NCBI GenBank assembly: GCA_900315635.1
Contig: OMZV01000001.1
Span: forward strand, 62,001 to 126,000
Direction: 5' to 3'
Source of the DNA: an uncultured Prevotella sp.
Lineage (GTDB): Bacteria; Bacteroidota; Bacteroidia; Bacteroidales; Bacteroidaceae
DNA: 64,000 nt
Part shown: positions 43,933 to 52,851 of the stretch, one piece after another
Position numbering within the stretch: the stretch's first letter is position 1
How the letters are laid out: every line of letters begins with the position of its first letter
The notes under the pieces: model-generated
What the model was told of the DNA's origin: nothing
Databases searched by the model: none
The model's input: the letters and a program-made list of their open reading frames with translations, nothing else
Translations under genes and position numbers: made by a program

Positions 43933-46044
43933 ATGAAGGTACTACTTATTACTTTGTTGACTATTGTTGGGACATTAATTGTTCATGCTCAACAGGATTC
44001 TCTCAGAAATGATTCGACTATTCGACTCCAAGAAGTCGAGGTTAAAACAGCTAGAATTATGAATCGCATTGACGGGATGATGTACATTCCGTCAGACCAG
44101 CAAAAGTCATCGGCTAGTAATGGATATGATCTTTTATCTTTATTATCTCTGCCTAAGATTAGGGTTGATGAAGTCAACCATTCAGTAAGTGCTATTGATA
44201 ATAAAGGCAATGTGCAGATTCGGATCAATGGAGCTGTTGCAAATAAATCCGATCTGATGGCACTAAATCCGATAAACATTAAGAGTGTTGAATTTATCGA
44301 CAATCCCAGCGTAAGATATGGTGAGGGGATAGGATATGTCATTAATATCAAATCAAAGCGAGCCGATAGCGGATATACTCTTGGTGCGAGCCTGACCAAC
44401 TCCGTAACTTCATGGCAAGGCGACAATATAGTGTATGCCAAATGGAATCACAAGAACTCAGAACTAGGATTTACTTACGACTTCGGATATAACGACATTC
44501 GGCATTTCCTTACCAATGAGACATCGGACTATCAACTCAATGATGGTTCACATTATTATATTTGGCGAACAGACTCGGCACGGAGAATTCGTAGTTTCAC
44601 AAATGATATTAAGTTGAAATATGTCCTTGCCGATTCCGCAAGTTATGTTTTTCAAGCTACCCTATCAGGGAGTTTCTGTCATAATCCGGGTTCGAATAAA
44701 TTCTCAAGATTTACATCGCAAGGCAATGGCGAAGGTATTCAGTCTGCCCTTATCACCGATTATGGACAAGATAAGAGCTTCTCACCTGTAATTGACCTTT
44801 ACTTCTTTCATACTTTAGGCAAGAATCACTCGATTACAGCAAATCTAGTTGGAACGTCTATATCAACGAACCGATACAATTTTAATAATGAGGGCTCAGA
44901 ATATGCGTATTATGTTGATGGCAAGACATGGTCGTTAACCTCAGAGGCGGTTTATGAGAACAAACTCAAGCCATTTACCTTATCGGTTGGAGTAAATAAT
45001 CAGGTAAAGTACACTCGCAATATTTATTCAGGCGATGCCATGTCAACGAATAATATGCATTCTAGTACAACCTATCTTTTCGGAATGATAAAAGGCAGTC
45101 TTTCATTGTTCCCTCAAAGGAATGAAAGCGGTAAGAACATCAATTATAGCATAGGGTTAGGAGCTAGTAATGCACAATTCAGACAGGGGAATGCAAGCTA
45201 TAACCGATGGCTGTTCCGTCCTAAGTTGTCATTGACTTATCTGATTTCTAAGTCATGGAGTCTTAGTTACGATCTCGAAGTATCTCAACATATTTCCCAG
45301 ATAGCGATGATTAGCAATACTCGGATTCGGACTAACTCAATGGAATGGACGGTGGGCAATCCGAACATAAAGCCGAATAGTGTATTCAAAAATACATTGA
45401 AATTGGCATATTCCAAGCCAAGGTTCTATTATGAGCTTTATGGTGAATGGAGAAATAATCATAACTGTAACATGGCAAGTTATGAGAGAACCGTTGATAA
45501 CCAATTTCTCTATATGCAGAAGAACCAGCCCCATGTAAATATGTTTATCATAGACAACTATTTAAGCTATGACATTATCCCAGATAAGCTTAAAGCATCA
45601 GTCGATGGTGGTATGTATCGGTACTTTAATCGTGGAGACAATTATAATCACTGTCTAACATCATGGCTTTACAGTATTGGTCTTCAAGCTTTTCTCGGGA
45701 AGTGGACTCTTACAGGTTTTGCCGATAGCGGATATAAGTTTATGGAAGGTGAAACATGGAATCATCAAGGTGGTACCACTCAACTAAGATGTAGCTATCG
45801 TTTCGGGAATTGTCATCTTAGTCTTATTATTCAGCATCCATTCGAGTCTCATCCGAAGTTTGTTCATCAAGGTCTTGTCAATCAGTTCATGCATAAAGAC
45901 ATCGTCGCTCGTTCTAACGATGATGGTAATGCCGTATCCATTTCAATTTCATGGAGATTTAATAGTGGAAGAAAGTACAAGAAAGTTGAAAGAAGAATGG
46001 AAAATAAAGATACCCAAACCGGAATTATTGTTCCTAAATTGTAA
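43933..46044 (+). CDS. TonB-dependent-receptor-like outer-membrane beta-barrel protein
   Basis: The 703-residue protein has a signal peptide (MKVLLITLLTIVGTLIVHAQ), then a plug-like domain with IRLQEVEVKTARIMNRIDG, LPKIRVDEVNHSVSAI, QIRINGAVANKSDLMAL and IKSVEFIDNPSVRYGEGIGY, and a large barrel of antiparallel strands to the end. The usual N-terminal carboxypeptidase-regulatory-like domain is absent. This is the OMP_b-brl_3/TonB-dependent-receptor family. The ligand is unknown. It is paired with the membrane-anchored regulator upstream. Confidence 0.86.
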   Translation: MKVLLITLLTIVGTLIVHAQQDSLRNDSTIRLQEVEVKTARIMNRIDGMMYIPSDQQKSSASNGYDLLSLLSLPKIRVDEVNHSVSAIDNKGNVQIRINGAVANKSDLMALNPINIKSVEFIDNPSVRYGEGIGYVINIKSKRADSGYTLGASLTNSVTSWQGDNIVYAKWNHKNSELGFTYDFGYNDIRHFLTNETSDYQLNDGSHYYIWRTDSARRIRSFTNDIKLKYVLADSASYVFQATLSGSFCHNPGSNKFSRFTSQGNGEGIQSALITDYGQDKSFSPVIDLYFFHTLGKNHSITANLVGTSISTNRYNFNNEGSEYAYYVDGKTWSLTSEAVYENKLKPFTLSVGVNNQVKYTRNIYSGDAMSTNNMHSSTTYLFGMIKGSLSLFPQRNESGKNINYSIGLGASNAQFRQGNASYNRWLFRPKLSLTYLISKSWSLSYDLEVSQHISQIAMISNTRIRTNSMEWTVGNPNIKPNSVFKNTLKLAYSKPRFYYELYGEWRNNHNCNMASYERTVDNQFLYMQKNQPHVNMFIIDNYLSYDIIPDKLKASVDGGMYRYFNRGDNYNHCLTSWLYSIGLQAFLGKWTLTGFADSGYKFMEGETWNHQGGTTQLRCSYRFGNCHLSLIIQHPFESHPKFVHQGLVNQFMHKDIVARSNDDGNAVSISISWRFNSGRKYKKVERRMENKDTQTGIIVPKL

Positions 46045-46060
46045 AATAAATAAGAAATGT

Positions 46061-46091
46061 TTGCAATTATGATTTAAATTATATACCTTTG
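46061..46091 (+). promoter_or_regulatory. Promoter of the 46149 beta-barrel gene
   Basis: TTG (46061-46063), 20 nt, TACCTTTG (46084-46091). The ATG is 57 nt further on. Confidence 0.7.
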
Positions 46092-46148
46092 CAACAGCAA
46101 CCGACACAATACTTAAGAATATAGATAACCATTTAAAATCAAAGGAAC

Positions 46149-46724
46149 ATGAAAAAGTTATTATTAATGGCAGCAGTTATGCTCGCTTCAGTAGGTGCTT
46201 ACGCACAGCATGCAGTTGGTTCGTTCAACCTTCAGCCGAAGGTAGGTATTAACATTGCAAACATTACTGATGCTGATGATTCAGATCCACGTGTAGGCTT
46301 TGTTGGTGGTGTTGAAGGTGAGTATCAGGCAACCGACATCTTCTCTGTTACTGCAGGTGTCCTCTATTCAATGCAGGGTGCAAAGGAAACTTACGAAGGT
46401 GTAAAGACTACAGCAAAGTTGGATTACATCAACATTCCAATCCTTGCGAATGTTTATGTTGTTAAGGGCTTGGCTGTAAAATTAGGTGTTCAGCCTGCAT
46501 TCAATGTCAACAGTGAGTTCAAGGTAAAGCATGGCGGTCAGAGCATAGAGGGCGATGTTGATGCAAAATCTTTCGACTTCTCTATTCCAGTCGGTATTTC
46601 ATACGAGTATAAGAATGTTCAACTTGATGCTCGCTACAACTGGGGACTTACCAAGGTCTTCGATGACTCTGACTCTAAGAACAGTGTCTTCCAGATTACA
46701 CTTGGTTACAAGTTCGACCTGTAA
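46149..46724 (+). CDS. Outer-membrane beta-barrel protein (OMP_b-brl_2/porin-like)
   Basis: The 191-residue protein has a signal peptide (MKKLLLMAAVMLASVGAYAQ) and barrel strands FNLQPKVGINIANI, VGFVGGVEGEYQATDIFSVT, AGVLYSMQGAKETYEG, AVKLGVQPAFNVNSEF, SIPVGISYEYKNVQLDARYN and the final FQITLGYKFDL. It is paralogous to the gene at 35452. Strong promoter, well-kept reading frame and a perfect terminator suggest an abundant protein. The function is unknown. Confidence 0.88.
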   Translation: MKKLLLMAAVMLASVGAYAQHAVGSFNLQPKVGINIANITDADDSDPRVGFVGGVEGEYQATDIFSVTAGVLYSMQGAKETYEGVKTTAKLDYINIPILANVYVVKGLAVKLGVQPAFNVNSEFKVKHGGQSIEGDVDAKSFDFSIPVGISYEYKNVQLDARYNWGLTKVFDDSDSKNSVFQITLGYKFDL

Positions 46725-46751
46725 ACAACAACAATTAGACTCTATAAATGA

Positions 46752-46777
46752 GGGCTACCTTTGGGTAGCCCTTTTTT
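46752..46777 (+). terminator. Intrinsic terminator of the beta-barrel gene
   Basis: GGGCTACC-TTTG-GGTAGCCC is a perfect 8-bp stem with a 4-nt loop (46752-46771), followed by six T (46772-46777). Confidence 0.95.
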
Positions 46778-46790
46778 CGTGATAATCATA

Positions 46791-47093
46791 TTAGCAGTGT
46801 AACTCTTCAGCTACATATTCATTCGATTCTGGGACAGGACGATAAATAACGGAATCTTCGGTATCTGTCAATGGACATAAGCCATTATCATAAAAGAGAC
46901 CTTCAAGATTAATATCTTCATCGAGCTCTGGCCAATATATATCCTTACCACCTAAGACCTTAAAATTCTTAAGTTGATCTTGACTGGCTTTGAAGCCTTT
47001 GAATTTTGATAATTTATAAAACGCTACTTTACCAGAGTCTGATTCTGCATATAAATTATCTTTATCTATCCAAATCTTGACGACGTATATCAT
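46791..47093 (-). CDS. DUF2442 domain protein
   Basis: The 100-residue protein shows the DUF2442 pattern: an N-terminal strand pair (YVVKIWIDKDNLYAESDSGK), a helical FKGFKASQDQLKNFKVLGGK, and the closing IYWPELDEDINLEGLFYD. Its start overlaps the stop of the DUF4160 gene (TAATG), so the two are translated together. DUF4160 and DUF2442 genes are often adjacent and have been suspected to be toxin-antitoxin-like, without proof known to me. The last 25 residues are outside the conserved domain. Confidence 0.75.
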   Translation of the reverse strand: MIYVVKIWIDKDNLYAESDSGKVAFYKLSKFKGFKASQDQLKNFKVLGGKDIYWPELDEDINLEGLFYDNGLCPLTDTEDSVIYRPVPESNEYVAEELHC

Positions 47094-47290
47094 TATTTAT
47101 CCTCCTTAAAATACTCATTCCAACGATTAATGATAATATCTTTATTCTCTTCTATAACAGCTTCTATCATTAAGATGTCATGTCTTCCATGATTATAAAT
47201 TTGCTCAATCGGCTGAACATTATATTTTGCTTCATGACCATCCTTGATTATGTGTACATGGATAGGTAAATGGTCATTACTATAAAACAT
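47093..47290 (-). CDS. DUF4160 domain protein, start uncertain
   Basis: The core YSNDHLPIHVHIIKDGHEAK followed by a short helical tail identifies DUF4160. The ATG at 47290 gives 65 residues, but the same frame continues upstream with FFGFRF (47291-47308), which belongs to the conserved DUF4160 N-terminus. No ATG, GTG or TTG precedes it; the first near-cognate codon is ATT at 47309-47311. The promoter at 47328-47359 would put the transcript start near 47321. The true start may thus be a non-standard codon, or the N-terminus has been cut back. Confidence 0.7.
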   Translation of the reverse strand: MFYSNDHLPIHVHIIKDGHEAKYNVQPIEQIYNHGRHDILMIEAVIEENKDIIINRWNEYFKEDK

Positions 47291-47327
47291 AAACCGAAAG
47301 CCGAAGAAAATAAATATTGATTTTCTG

Positions 47328-47359
47328 CAAAGTTATATTTTCCTTTTGAAAAAAGCAAA
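47328..47359 (-). promoter_or_regulatory. Promoter of the DUF4160-DUF2442 pair
   Basis: On the minus strand TTTG (47356-47359), a 20-nt spacer, and TAACTTTG (47328-47335). The leader to the in-frame ATT at 47311 would be about 10 nt, and to the ATG at 47290 about 30 nt. Confidence 0.65.
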
Positions 47360-47397
47360 TATTTAAAGCATAATTATTATGCCATCAAAAAAATCAG

Positions 47398-47405
47398 TAC
47401 CTTTG
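47398..47405 (+). promoter_or_regulatory. -7 box of nth, leaderless arrangement
   Basis: TACCTTTG ends at 47405 and the nth ATG is at 47414. With a transcription start 6-8 nt after the box, the mRNA would begin at or within 2-3 nt of the start codon. Confidence 0.55.
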
Positions 47406-47413
47406 CAGCCGCA

Positions 47414-48064
47414 ATGACTAGAAAGGAACGATACGAATTTATACTGGATTATTTCAGGAAGAACGTGGGGCATAAGACAACAGAATTGAACTTTGCTTCT
47501 CCGTTTCAGTTGCTTTGTGCAACCTTATTGAGTGCTCAGTGTACTGATAAGCGGATTAACGAAGTAACGCCGAAGTTGTTCCGTCATTATCCCGATGCAA
47601 GGACAATGGCGAAGGCAGAGCCAGAGGATATTCTTGAGTATGTCCATTCGGTGAGCTATCCAAATTCCAAGTCAAAGCATCTTGTTGAGATGGCTCGCAA
47701 ACTTGTATCCGATTTTAATGGCGAAGTTCCTTCTACTACAGAAGACCTCACGACTTTGCCTGGGGTAGGGAGGAAGACAGCTAATGTCCTGCAAGGCGTT
47801 TGGTTCGGTAAGCCTGTCATTGCTGTCGATACTCATGTCTATCGTGTGGCTCATCGGCTAGGACTTGTTCCTCCAACGGCAAACACACCACTTAAGGTAG
47901 AGCAATATCTTGAAAAGAATATTCCTGATGATGATATGGCGGATGCACATCATTGGCTCCTGCTTCATGGGCGGTATATCTGCAAAAGTGCAAAACCACA
48001 GTGTGATAAATGTCCGTTTGATGCCATCTGTCCTAAACTTCTAAAGAACAGTAAATTGGAATGA
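47414..48064 (+). CDS. nth: Endonuclease III
   Basis: The 216-residue DNA glycosylase/AP lyase removes oxidised pyrimidines in base excision repair. The helix-hairpin-helix LTTLPGVGRKTANVLQGVWF includes the catalytic Lys (GRKTAN), AVDTHVYRVAHRLG has the catalytic Asp, and the C-terminal [4Fe-4S] ligands follow CX6CX2CX5C (CKSAKPQCDKCPFDAIC). It overlaps the next gene by 4 nt (ATGA). Confidence 0.97.
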   Translation: MTRKERYEFILDYFRKNVGHKTTELNFASPFQLLCATLLSAQCTDKRINEVTPKLFRHYPDARTMAKAEPEDILEYVHSVSYPNSKSKHLVEMARKLVSDFNGEVPSTTEDLTTLPGVGRKTANVLQGVWFGKPVIAVDTHVYRVAHRLGLVPPTANTPLKVEQYLEKNIPDDDMADAHHWLLLHGRYICKSAKPQCDKCPFDAICPKLLKNSKLE

Positions 48065-48771
48065 ATATAACAAGAGAAATAAACTTTTTGAAGGCGGTTG
48101 CTGCAAATAATAACCGCCCGTGGTTTCAGGAACATAAGGAAGAATATACTTGGTGTAAGGACGACTTTGAGAAGACTATAGCTGAGATTATTGCTAAGTT
48201 CTCATCGTTCGATCCTGAGATTGCAAACCTTCAGCCGAAGGACTGTTGCTATCGTTTCTATCGTGATGTAAGATTCTCGCAGGACAAGAGTCCGTATAAG
48301 CGGCACTTTGGAGCTTATATGTGTGCCAAGGGAAAAAAGTCTTTGCGTGGCGGATACTATCTTCATATCCAACCGGGACATTGCCTGTTTGCCATTGGTT
48401 GTTATTATCTTCCAACGAATATCCTCACGTCCACACGCAATGAGATAATGGGGAACATTGATGAGTGGCGCAAGATAGTTGAAAGCAAGAAATTCGTCAA
48501 GACTTTTGGACATCCTGACAAAGGAACGTGGAATGACGACGAGGTGTCGCCTAAAGGCTTTGGACTTGAGGCACTAAAAACTTGTCCAAAAGGTTTTCCA
48601 AAGGATTATGAGTTCCTTGATTATTTAAAGATGAAGGATTATTGCTGTTGGGTTAGCCTTGATGAAGACTTTTTCAAGGAAAAGGACTTCATCAATAAAC
48701 TTGCCGATATTGCCAAGACCGGAAAGCCAATGATGGACTTCATCAACAATGTTGTTGATGATTATATCTAA
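48061..48771 (+). CDS. DUF2461 family protein
   Basis: The 236-residue protein is recognised as DUF2461 (TIGR02453) from NFLKAVAANNNRPWFQEHKE, CCYRFYRDVRFSQDKSPYKR, GAYMCAKGKKSLRGGYYLHI and the C-terminal DYCCWVSLDEDFFKEKDF. The biochemical function of the family is unknown. The 4-nt overlap with nth indicates a shared operon. The coding region ends with a perfect inverted repeat CATCAACAA-TG-TTGTTGATG (48741-48760), which encodes part of INNVVDD. Confidence 0.9.
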   Translation: MNITREINFLKAVAANNNRPWFQEHKEEYTWCKDDFEKTIAEIIAKFSSFDPEIANLQPKDCCYRFYRDVRFSQDKSPYKRHFGAYMCAKGKKSLRGGYYLHIQPGHCLFAIGCYYLPTNILTSTRNEIMGNIDEWRKIVESKKFVKTFGHPDKGTWNDDEVSPKGFGLEALKTCPKGFPKDYEFLDYLKMKDYCCWVSLDEDFFKEKDFINKLADIAKTGKPMMDFINNVVDDYI

Positions 48772-48778
48772 GTAATAG

Positions 48779-48804
48779 GGTGGGTTAGTGTGTTGCTACC
48801 CACC
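48779..48804. terminator. Hairpin between convergent genes
   Basis: GGTGGGT (48779-48785) and ACCCACC (48798-48804) form a 7-bp stem across the end of the C11 peptidase gene and just past the DUF2461 gene. There is no T-run on either side, so termination is only a guess. Confidence 0.35.
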
Positions 48805-49936
48805 AATCTGTACTTTCCTTGTATTGCAATGCAGCAGGATTAATGCTCGGGTCACTTATGGTTATACCAGAGAAAGTCCTTACAGGGAAAGTATACGAAC
48901 CTTGATAAACGGTATAAATCCGAGGAGTAGTAAATTTGTAAGGAACTATTTCCTTAAGTTCATTATAAATTGCCCTGTTATCTACCGTGTCGTTTCCACA
49001 TACCTTATTTATATAGTCACCCATATCATAATAAACGTGTGACCTGTATCCGTCCAAAGCCTGTATTGTGCTAAGGTCGTAATCCCATCCGGCATACTTC
49101 TCATTGAGTTGTTTCATGAGAGTAGCCATTTCCTCAGCCTTACTGCAATCGATGGCGGAGAAAGCTCCGTATGAATTAGAATAATAATTGCCGAAACCGT
49201 CAATTATTCCGGAGTAGTCGGCATTAGGTTCAGACAAGTATTTCCATATCGTATAGTATGGCAATCCTTCAGCCATCACCTCACTTGTCGAAGCCAATAG
49301 CCAGTTTGTTGCGTTTCGCAATGCGTAAGCCGTTTCGATGTTTGCCATATAGCAATCATCGAAGCAGATATATTGCATCTTACCAATGTTGGAACTTGTT
49401 ATAGCATTGGCAAGAGCTTTTATTTCTGTCTGCATGCCTGCAGTTGTACCCCCAAAACTTCTTGTCTCGAAAGGACGGCTTCCGGCTGGAAGCCAACCAC
49501 TTCCATGTGAGCCTACAATGATAGAGTAGGTATCAGTATGGGAATAATCAGCAACTGAATTTAACAAGTTTCTGAGTTCAACTTCGGTTGTCATTGCACC
49601 ATCCGACAGATTGGCTATTGTGTATTCTGTGCTGTCATCTCTGACTTCAAAGAGTCGGCTTCTAGCTGAACTATCGGCAAAAAGGACAATTGTACGTGTT
49701 TCCGTGTTGCCATTACCTTGTTTTATAGTAGACTCTATGTCTCTGAGATTCTTACGGAAATCATTAGTCAAACTTCCTGACGCACTTGTCTCACTTCCCG
49801 TCCATGGCATGTATACAAATACGGTGTTGGTATAAGTTCTTACAGGATCTATTGGATCTGGAACATCATCGCTACAGGAAACTAGTGCCATAGCCATTGT
49901 AAGGCACAGTAGGAAAAAAATATTCAGCTTCTTCAT
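48785..49936 (-). CDS. Clostripain-family (C11) peptidase lipoprotein
   Basis: The 383-residue protein has a lipoprotein signal with lipobox LVS-Cys21. The caspase-like C11 domain carries catalytic His144 (IIVGSHGSGWLP) and Cys195 (YICFDDCYMANIETAY). FVYMPWTGSETS and RTIVLFADSS are the early strands of the domain. The enzyme is probably surface or periplasmic, usually cutting after Arg or Lys, though specificity is inferred from the family. It is followed on its strand by the DUF2461 end and preceded by a REP-like repeat. Confidence 0.93.
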   Translation of the reverse strand: MKKLNIFFLLCLTMAMALVSCSDDVPDPIDPVRTYTNTVFVYMPWTGSETSASGSLTNDFRKNLRDIESTIKQGNGNTETRTIVLFADSSARSRLFEVRDDSTEYTIANLSDGAMTTEVELRNLLNSVADYSHTDTYSIIVGSHGSGWLPAGSRPFETRSFGGTTAGMQTEIKALANAITSSNIGKMQYICFDDCYMANIETAYALRNATNWLLASTSEVMAEGLPYYTIWKYLSEPNADYSGIIDGFGNYYSNSYGAFSAIDCSKAEEMATLMKQLNEKYAGWDYDLSTIQALDGYRSHVYYDMGDYINKVCGNDTVDNRAIYNELKEIVPYKFTTPRIYTVYQGSYTFPVRTFSGITISDPSINPAALQYKESTDWWVATH

Positions 49937-49950
49937 AGACAGGATTATAT

Positions 49951-50026
49951 TAGGGGCGACAATCTCCGAATTGTCGCATGATTATGGCTTAATTTATAAT
50001 CGACGATTCGGAGATCGTCGCCCCTA
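49951..50026. repeat. REP-like double hairpin (GGGGCGAC units in inverted orientation)
   Basis: Two hairpins face each other: TAGGGG-CGACAAT-CTCCGA-ATTGTCG (49951-49976) and CGACGAT-TCGGAG-ATCGTCG-CCCCTA (50001-50026). Outer TAGGGG/CCCCTA also pair. The 6-nt loop is the same in both (read in its own direction), while the stem differs by a compensated base pair. It fills the gap between the C11 peptidase start and the valS end. Confidence 0.85.
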
Positions 50027-50030
50027 CATG

Positions 50031-52736
50031 TTATTTCTTCTTCAGTTCCTCGATGCTTGCCTTCAGTGCAGCAATCTTCTCCTCAGCGTCGCTCTTCTTC
50101 TTACGCTCGCGGGCAACAACTGCCTCTGGAGCATGAGAGACAAAGTTCTCGTTGGAGAGTTTCTTGTTTACACCGGTGAGGAAACCTTCAAGGTGCTGGA
50201 GTTCCTTTTCCGCCTTGGCAATCTCCGCCTTTACATCGATAAGGTCACCAACAGGTACTGCAAACTCATCAATGCCTACCATGAAGGCACTGGCGTCGGC
50301 AGCTTTCTCATCAACGACCTTAATCTCCTTAAGGTTTGCAATCTTTGTGATTACTGAGTTGTAAGCCTCATAGAGATTCTGCTTGATGGCATCGAGCTCA
50401 AGGGCAACCTTCGGAGCAATGTTTTTCTGATTGCGGACGGCACGAACACCGGCAACAACCTCCTTGACATGCTCGAATGTGTCAACGAGTTTCTGCTCAT
50501 CGGCATTTGGCTCAGGGATATGAAGCTCAGCACCCATAATGCTCTCGCCTTCCTTACGCTCATAGAGGTGCTGCCAGAGTTCCTCAGTGATGAACGGCAT
50601 GAATGGATGAAGCATCTTCAACAGAGCATCGAAGAAACGCAGTGTTGCGTCGTATGTTGTCTTATCGATAGGCTCCTGCTTGCCATCAACATAAGCTGGC
50701 TTAACCATTTCAAGATACCAAGCTGAGAACTCATCCCAGAACAGACGGTAAACAGTCATCAGAGCCTCAGAGATACGGTACTGCTTGAACTGCTCGTTCA
50801 TCTCCTTGTTGACAACCTTCAGCTTAGCGTCGAACCACTTAACGGCAATCTTGTTAACCTCTGGCTGAGGAATATCGGCGGTCTGCCAACCCTGAACAAG
50901 ACGGAAGGCATTCCAAATCTTATTGTTGAAGTTACGACCCTGCTCGCAGAGACTCTCATCGAAGAGAATATCATTGCCGGCCGGAGCTGAGAGCATCATT
51001 CCCATACGAACACCATCGGCACCGTACTTATTGATAAGCATGATTGGATCAGGTGAGTTTCCAAGAGACTTACTCATCTTCCTGCCGAGCTTATCACGGA
51101 CGATACCGGTGAAGTAGACGTGCTTGAACGGATAAGTGTGGCGGTACTCATAACCAGCCATAATCATACGTGCTACCCAGAAGAAGATGATGTCCGGACC
51201 GGTTACGAGGTCGGATGTTGGATAATAATAGTTGATGTCAGCGTTGTTCGGGTTGTTGATACCATCGAACACAGAGATTGGCCAGAGCCATGATGAGAAC
51301 CATGTATCGAGGCAATCGCTCTCCTGCTCAAGATTCTCAGTCTTCACGTCAGGGTTAACCTTCTGTGCAAGAACCAAAGCCTTGTCGGCATCCTCGGCAA
51401 CAACAAACTGCTTACGGCCATCCTTATCACGGAAATAGTAAGCCGGAATACGGTGACCCCACCAAAGCTGACGGCTAATGCACCAGTCCTTGATGTTCTC
51501 AAGCCAGTGGCGGTAGGTGTTCTTGTATTTTTTTGGATAGAACTCAATCTCATCGTTCATTACCGGTGGAAGGGCAATGTCGGCAAAGTGCTGCATCTTC
51601 AGGAACCACTGAGTAGAGAGTTTCGGCTCGATAGGCACATTGGTACGCTCTGAGAAGCCCACCTTGTTGTCGTAGTCCTCAATCTTCTCCATCAGTCCGG
51701 CATTCTGTAGGTCTATGGCAATCTGCTTACGAACATCCATACGATCCTGACCAACATAGAGTCCGGCAGCCTCCGAGATAGTACCATCATCATTGAAGAT
51801 GTCGATAGTCTCGAGGTGGTGCTTAAGTCCGAGGGCATGGTCGTTGACATCATGTGCAGGGGTAACCTTCAAACATCCGGTACCGAACTGAATGTCAACG
51901 TAAGTATCTTCGATAACAGGAATGACACGGTTGACCAATGGTACGATAACGTGCAGACCCTTCAGCCATGTGTTCTTTACATCCTCTGGGTTGATGCACA
52001 TTGCCGAGTCACCCATGATTGTCTCAGGACGGGTGGTAGCAACAACAGCATAATAACCCTTCTCGTCCTTATGCATTACGTTGCCTTCATCCTTACGGCT
52101 AACCTTAGCCTGGTCGTCCTTGGCAACATAGTATTTCAGATAGTAAAGCTTTGAGTGCTCATCCTTATAGATTACCTCCTCGTCTGAAAGTGCTGTCTGA
52201 GCTTTCGGGTCCCAGTTTACCATGCGGACACCACGATAGATGTAGCCTTTGTTATACAAATCGACAAAGACTTTGATAACGCCCTTTGAGCGAGTCTCAT
52301 CCATTGTGAACGCTGTGCGGTCCCAATCACAAGAGCAACCGAGCTTGCGGAGCTGCTTAAGGATGATTCCACCGTGCTCACGTGTCCAGTCCCAAGCATG
52401 CTCAAGGAACTGCTCACGTGTGAGGTCGGTCTTCTTGATGCCCTGCTCAGCGAGCTTGTTCACAACCTTTGCCTCTGTTGCAATAGAAGCATGGTCGGTG
52501 CCAGGCACCCAGCAAGCGTTCTTGCCTTCCATGCGTGCACGGCGGACAAGGATATCCTGAATAGTATTATTGAGCATGTGACCCATGTGAAGCACACCAG
52601 TAACGTTTGGTGGAGGAATGACGATAGTGTAAGGTTCACGTCCGTCCGGCTTCGAAGAAAACATTTTATGGTCGAGCCAGTACTGATACCATTTCGACTC
52701 CACAGCTTGTGGGTCATATTTACTTGCTAATTCCAT
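50031..52736 (-). CDS. valS: Valyl-tRNA synthetase
   Basis: The 901-residue class I synthetase has the HIGH motif as HMGH (50-53) in [20 protein letters not shown], the CP1 editing domain with [19 protein letters not shown], the KMSKS motif in [14 protein letters not shown] near residue 550, and the C-terminal coiled coil ([20 protein letters not shown]) that contacts t[21 protein letters not shown]-like text before the catalytic part ([19 protein letters not shown]) is typical. It is divergent from mazG. Confidence 0.98.
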   Translation of the reverse strand: MELASKYDPQAVESKWYQYWLDHKMFSSKPDGREPYTIVIPPPNVTGVLHMGHMLNNTIQDILVRRARMEGKNACWVPGTDHASIATEAKVVNKLAEQGIKKTDLTREQFLEHAWDWTREHGGIILKQLRKLGCSCDWDRTAFTMDETRSKGVIKVFVDLYNKGYIYRGVRMVNWDPKAQTALSDEEVIYKDEHSKLYYLKYYVAKDDQAKVSRKDEGNVMHKDEKGYYAVVATTRPETIMGDSAMCINPEDVKNTWLKGLHVIVPLVNRVIPVIEDTYVDIQFGTGCLKVTPAHDVNDHALGLKHHLETIDIFNDDGTISEAAGLYVGQDRMDVRKQIAIDLQNAGLMEKIEDYDNKVGFSERTNVPIEPKLSTQWFLKMQHFADIALPPVMNDEIEFYPKKYKNTYRHWLENIKDWCISRQLWWGHRIPAYYFRDKDGRKQFVVAEDADKALVLAQKVNPDVKTENLEQESDCLDTWFSSWLWPISVFDGINNPNNADINYYYPTSDLVTGPDIIFFWVARMIMAGYEYRHTYPFKHVYFTGIVRDKLGRKMSKSLGNSPDPIMLINKYGADGVRMGMMLSAPAGNDILFDESLCEQGRNFNNKIWNAFRLVQGWQTADIPQPEVNKIAVKWFDAKLKVVNKEMNEQFKQYRISEALMTVYRLFWDEFSAWYLEMVKPAYVDGKQEPIDKTTYDATLRFFDALLKMLHPFMPFITEELWQHLYERKEGESIMGAELHIPEPNADEQKLVDTFEHVKEVVAGVRAVRNQKNIAPKVALELDAIKQNLYEAYNSVITKIANLKEIKVVDEKAADASAFMVGIDEFAVPVGDLIDVKAEIAKAEKELQHLEGFLTGVNKKLSNENFVSHAPEAVVARERKKKSDAEEKIAALKASIEELKKK

Positions 52737-52787
52737 TATTGTATGTTGTGTATTATTTGTAATCTTGCTGTTATCTTAAAAACGTTG

Positions 52788-52795
52788 CAAAATTA
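52788..52795 (-). promoter_or_regulatory. -7 box of valS
   Basis: The minus strand reads TAATTTTG, 51 nt before the valS ATG. No good -33 TTG is present. Confidence 0.45.
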
Positions 52796-52838
52796 CAAAA
52801 AATATACGAACTAATCGGCTTAAAATCAAATAAAATGC

Positions 52839-52846
52839 TACCTTTG
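52839..52846 (+). promoter_or_regulatory. -7 box of mazG, leaderless arrangement
   Basis: TACCTTTG ends only 5 nt before the mazG ATG at 52852. A transcript starting at the usual distance would begin at the start codon or just after it. Confidence 0.5.
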
Positions 52847-52851
52847 CAGTA

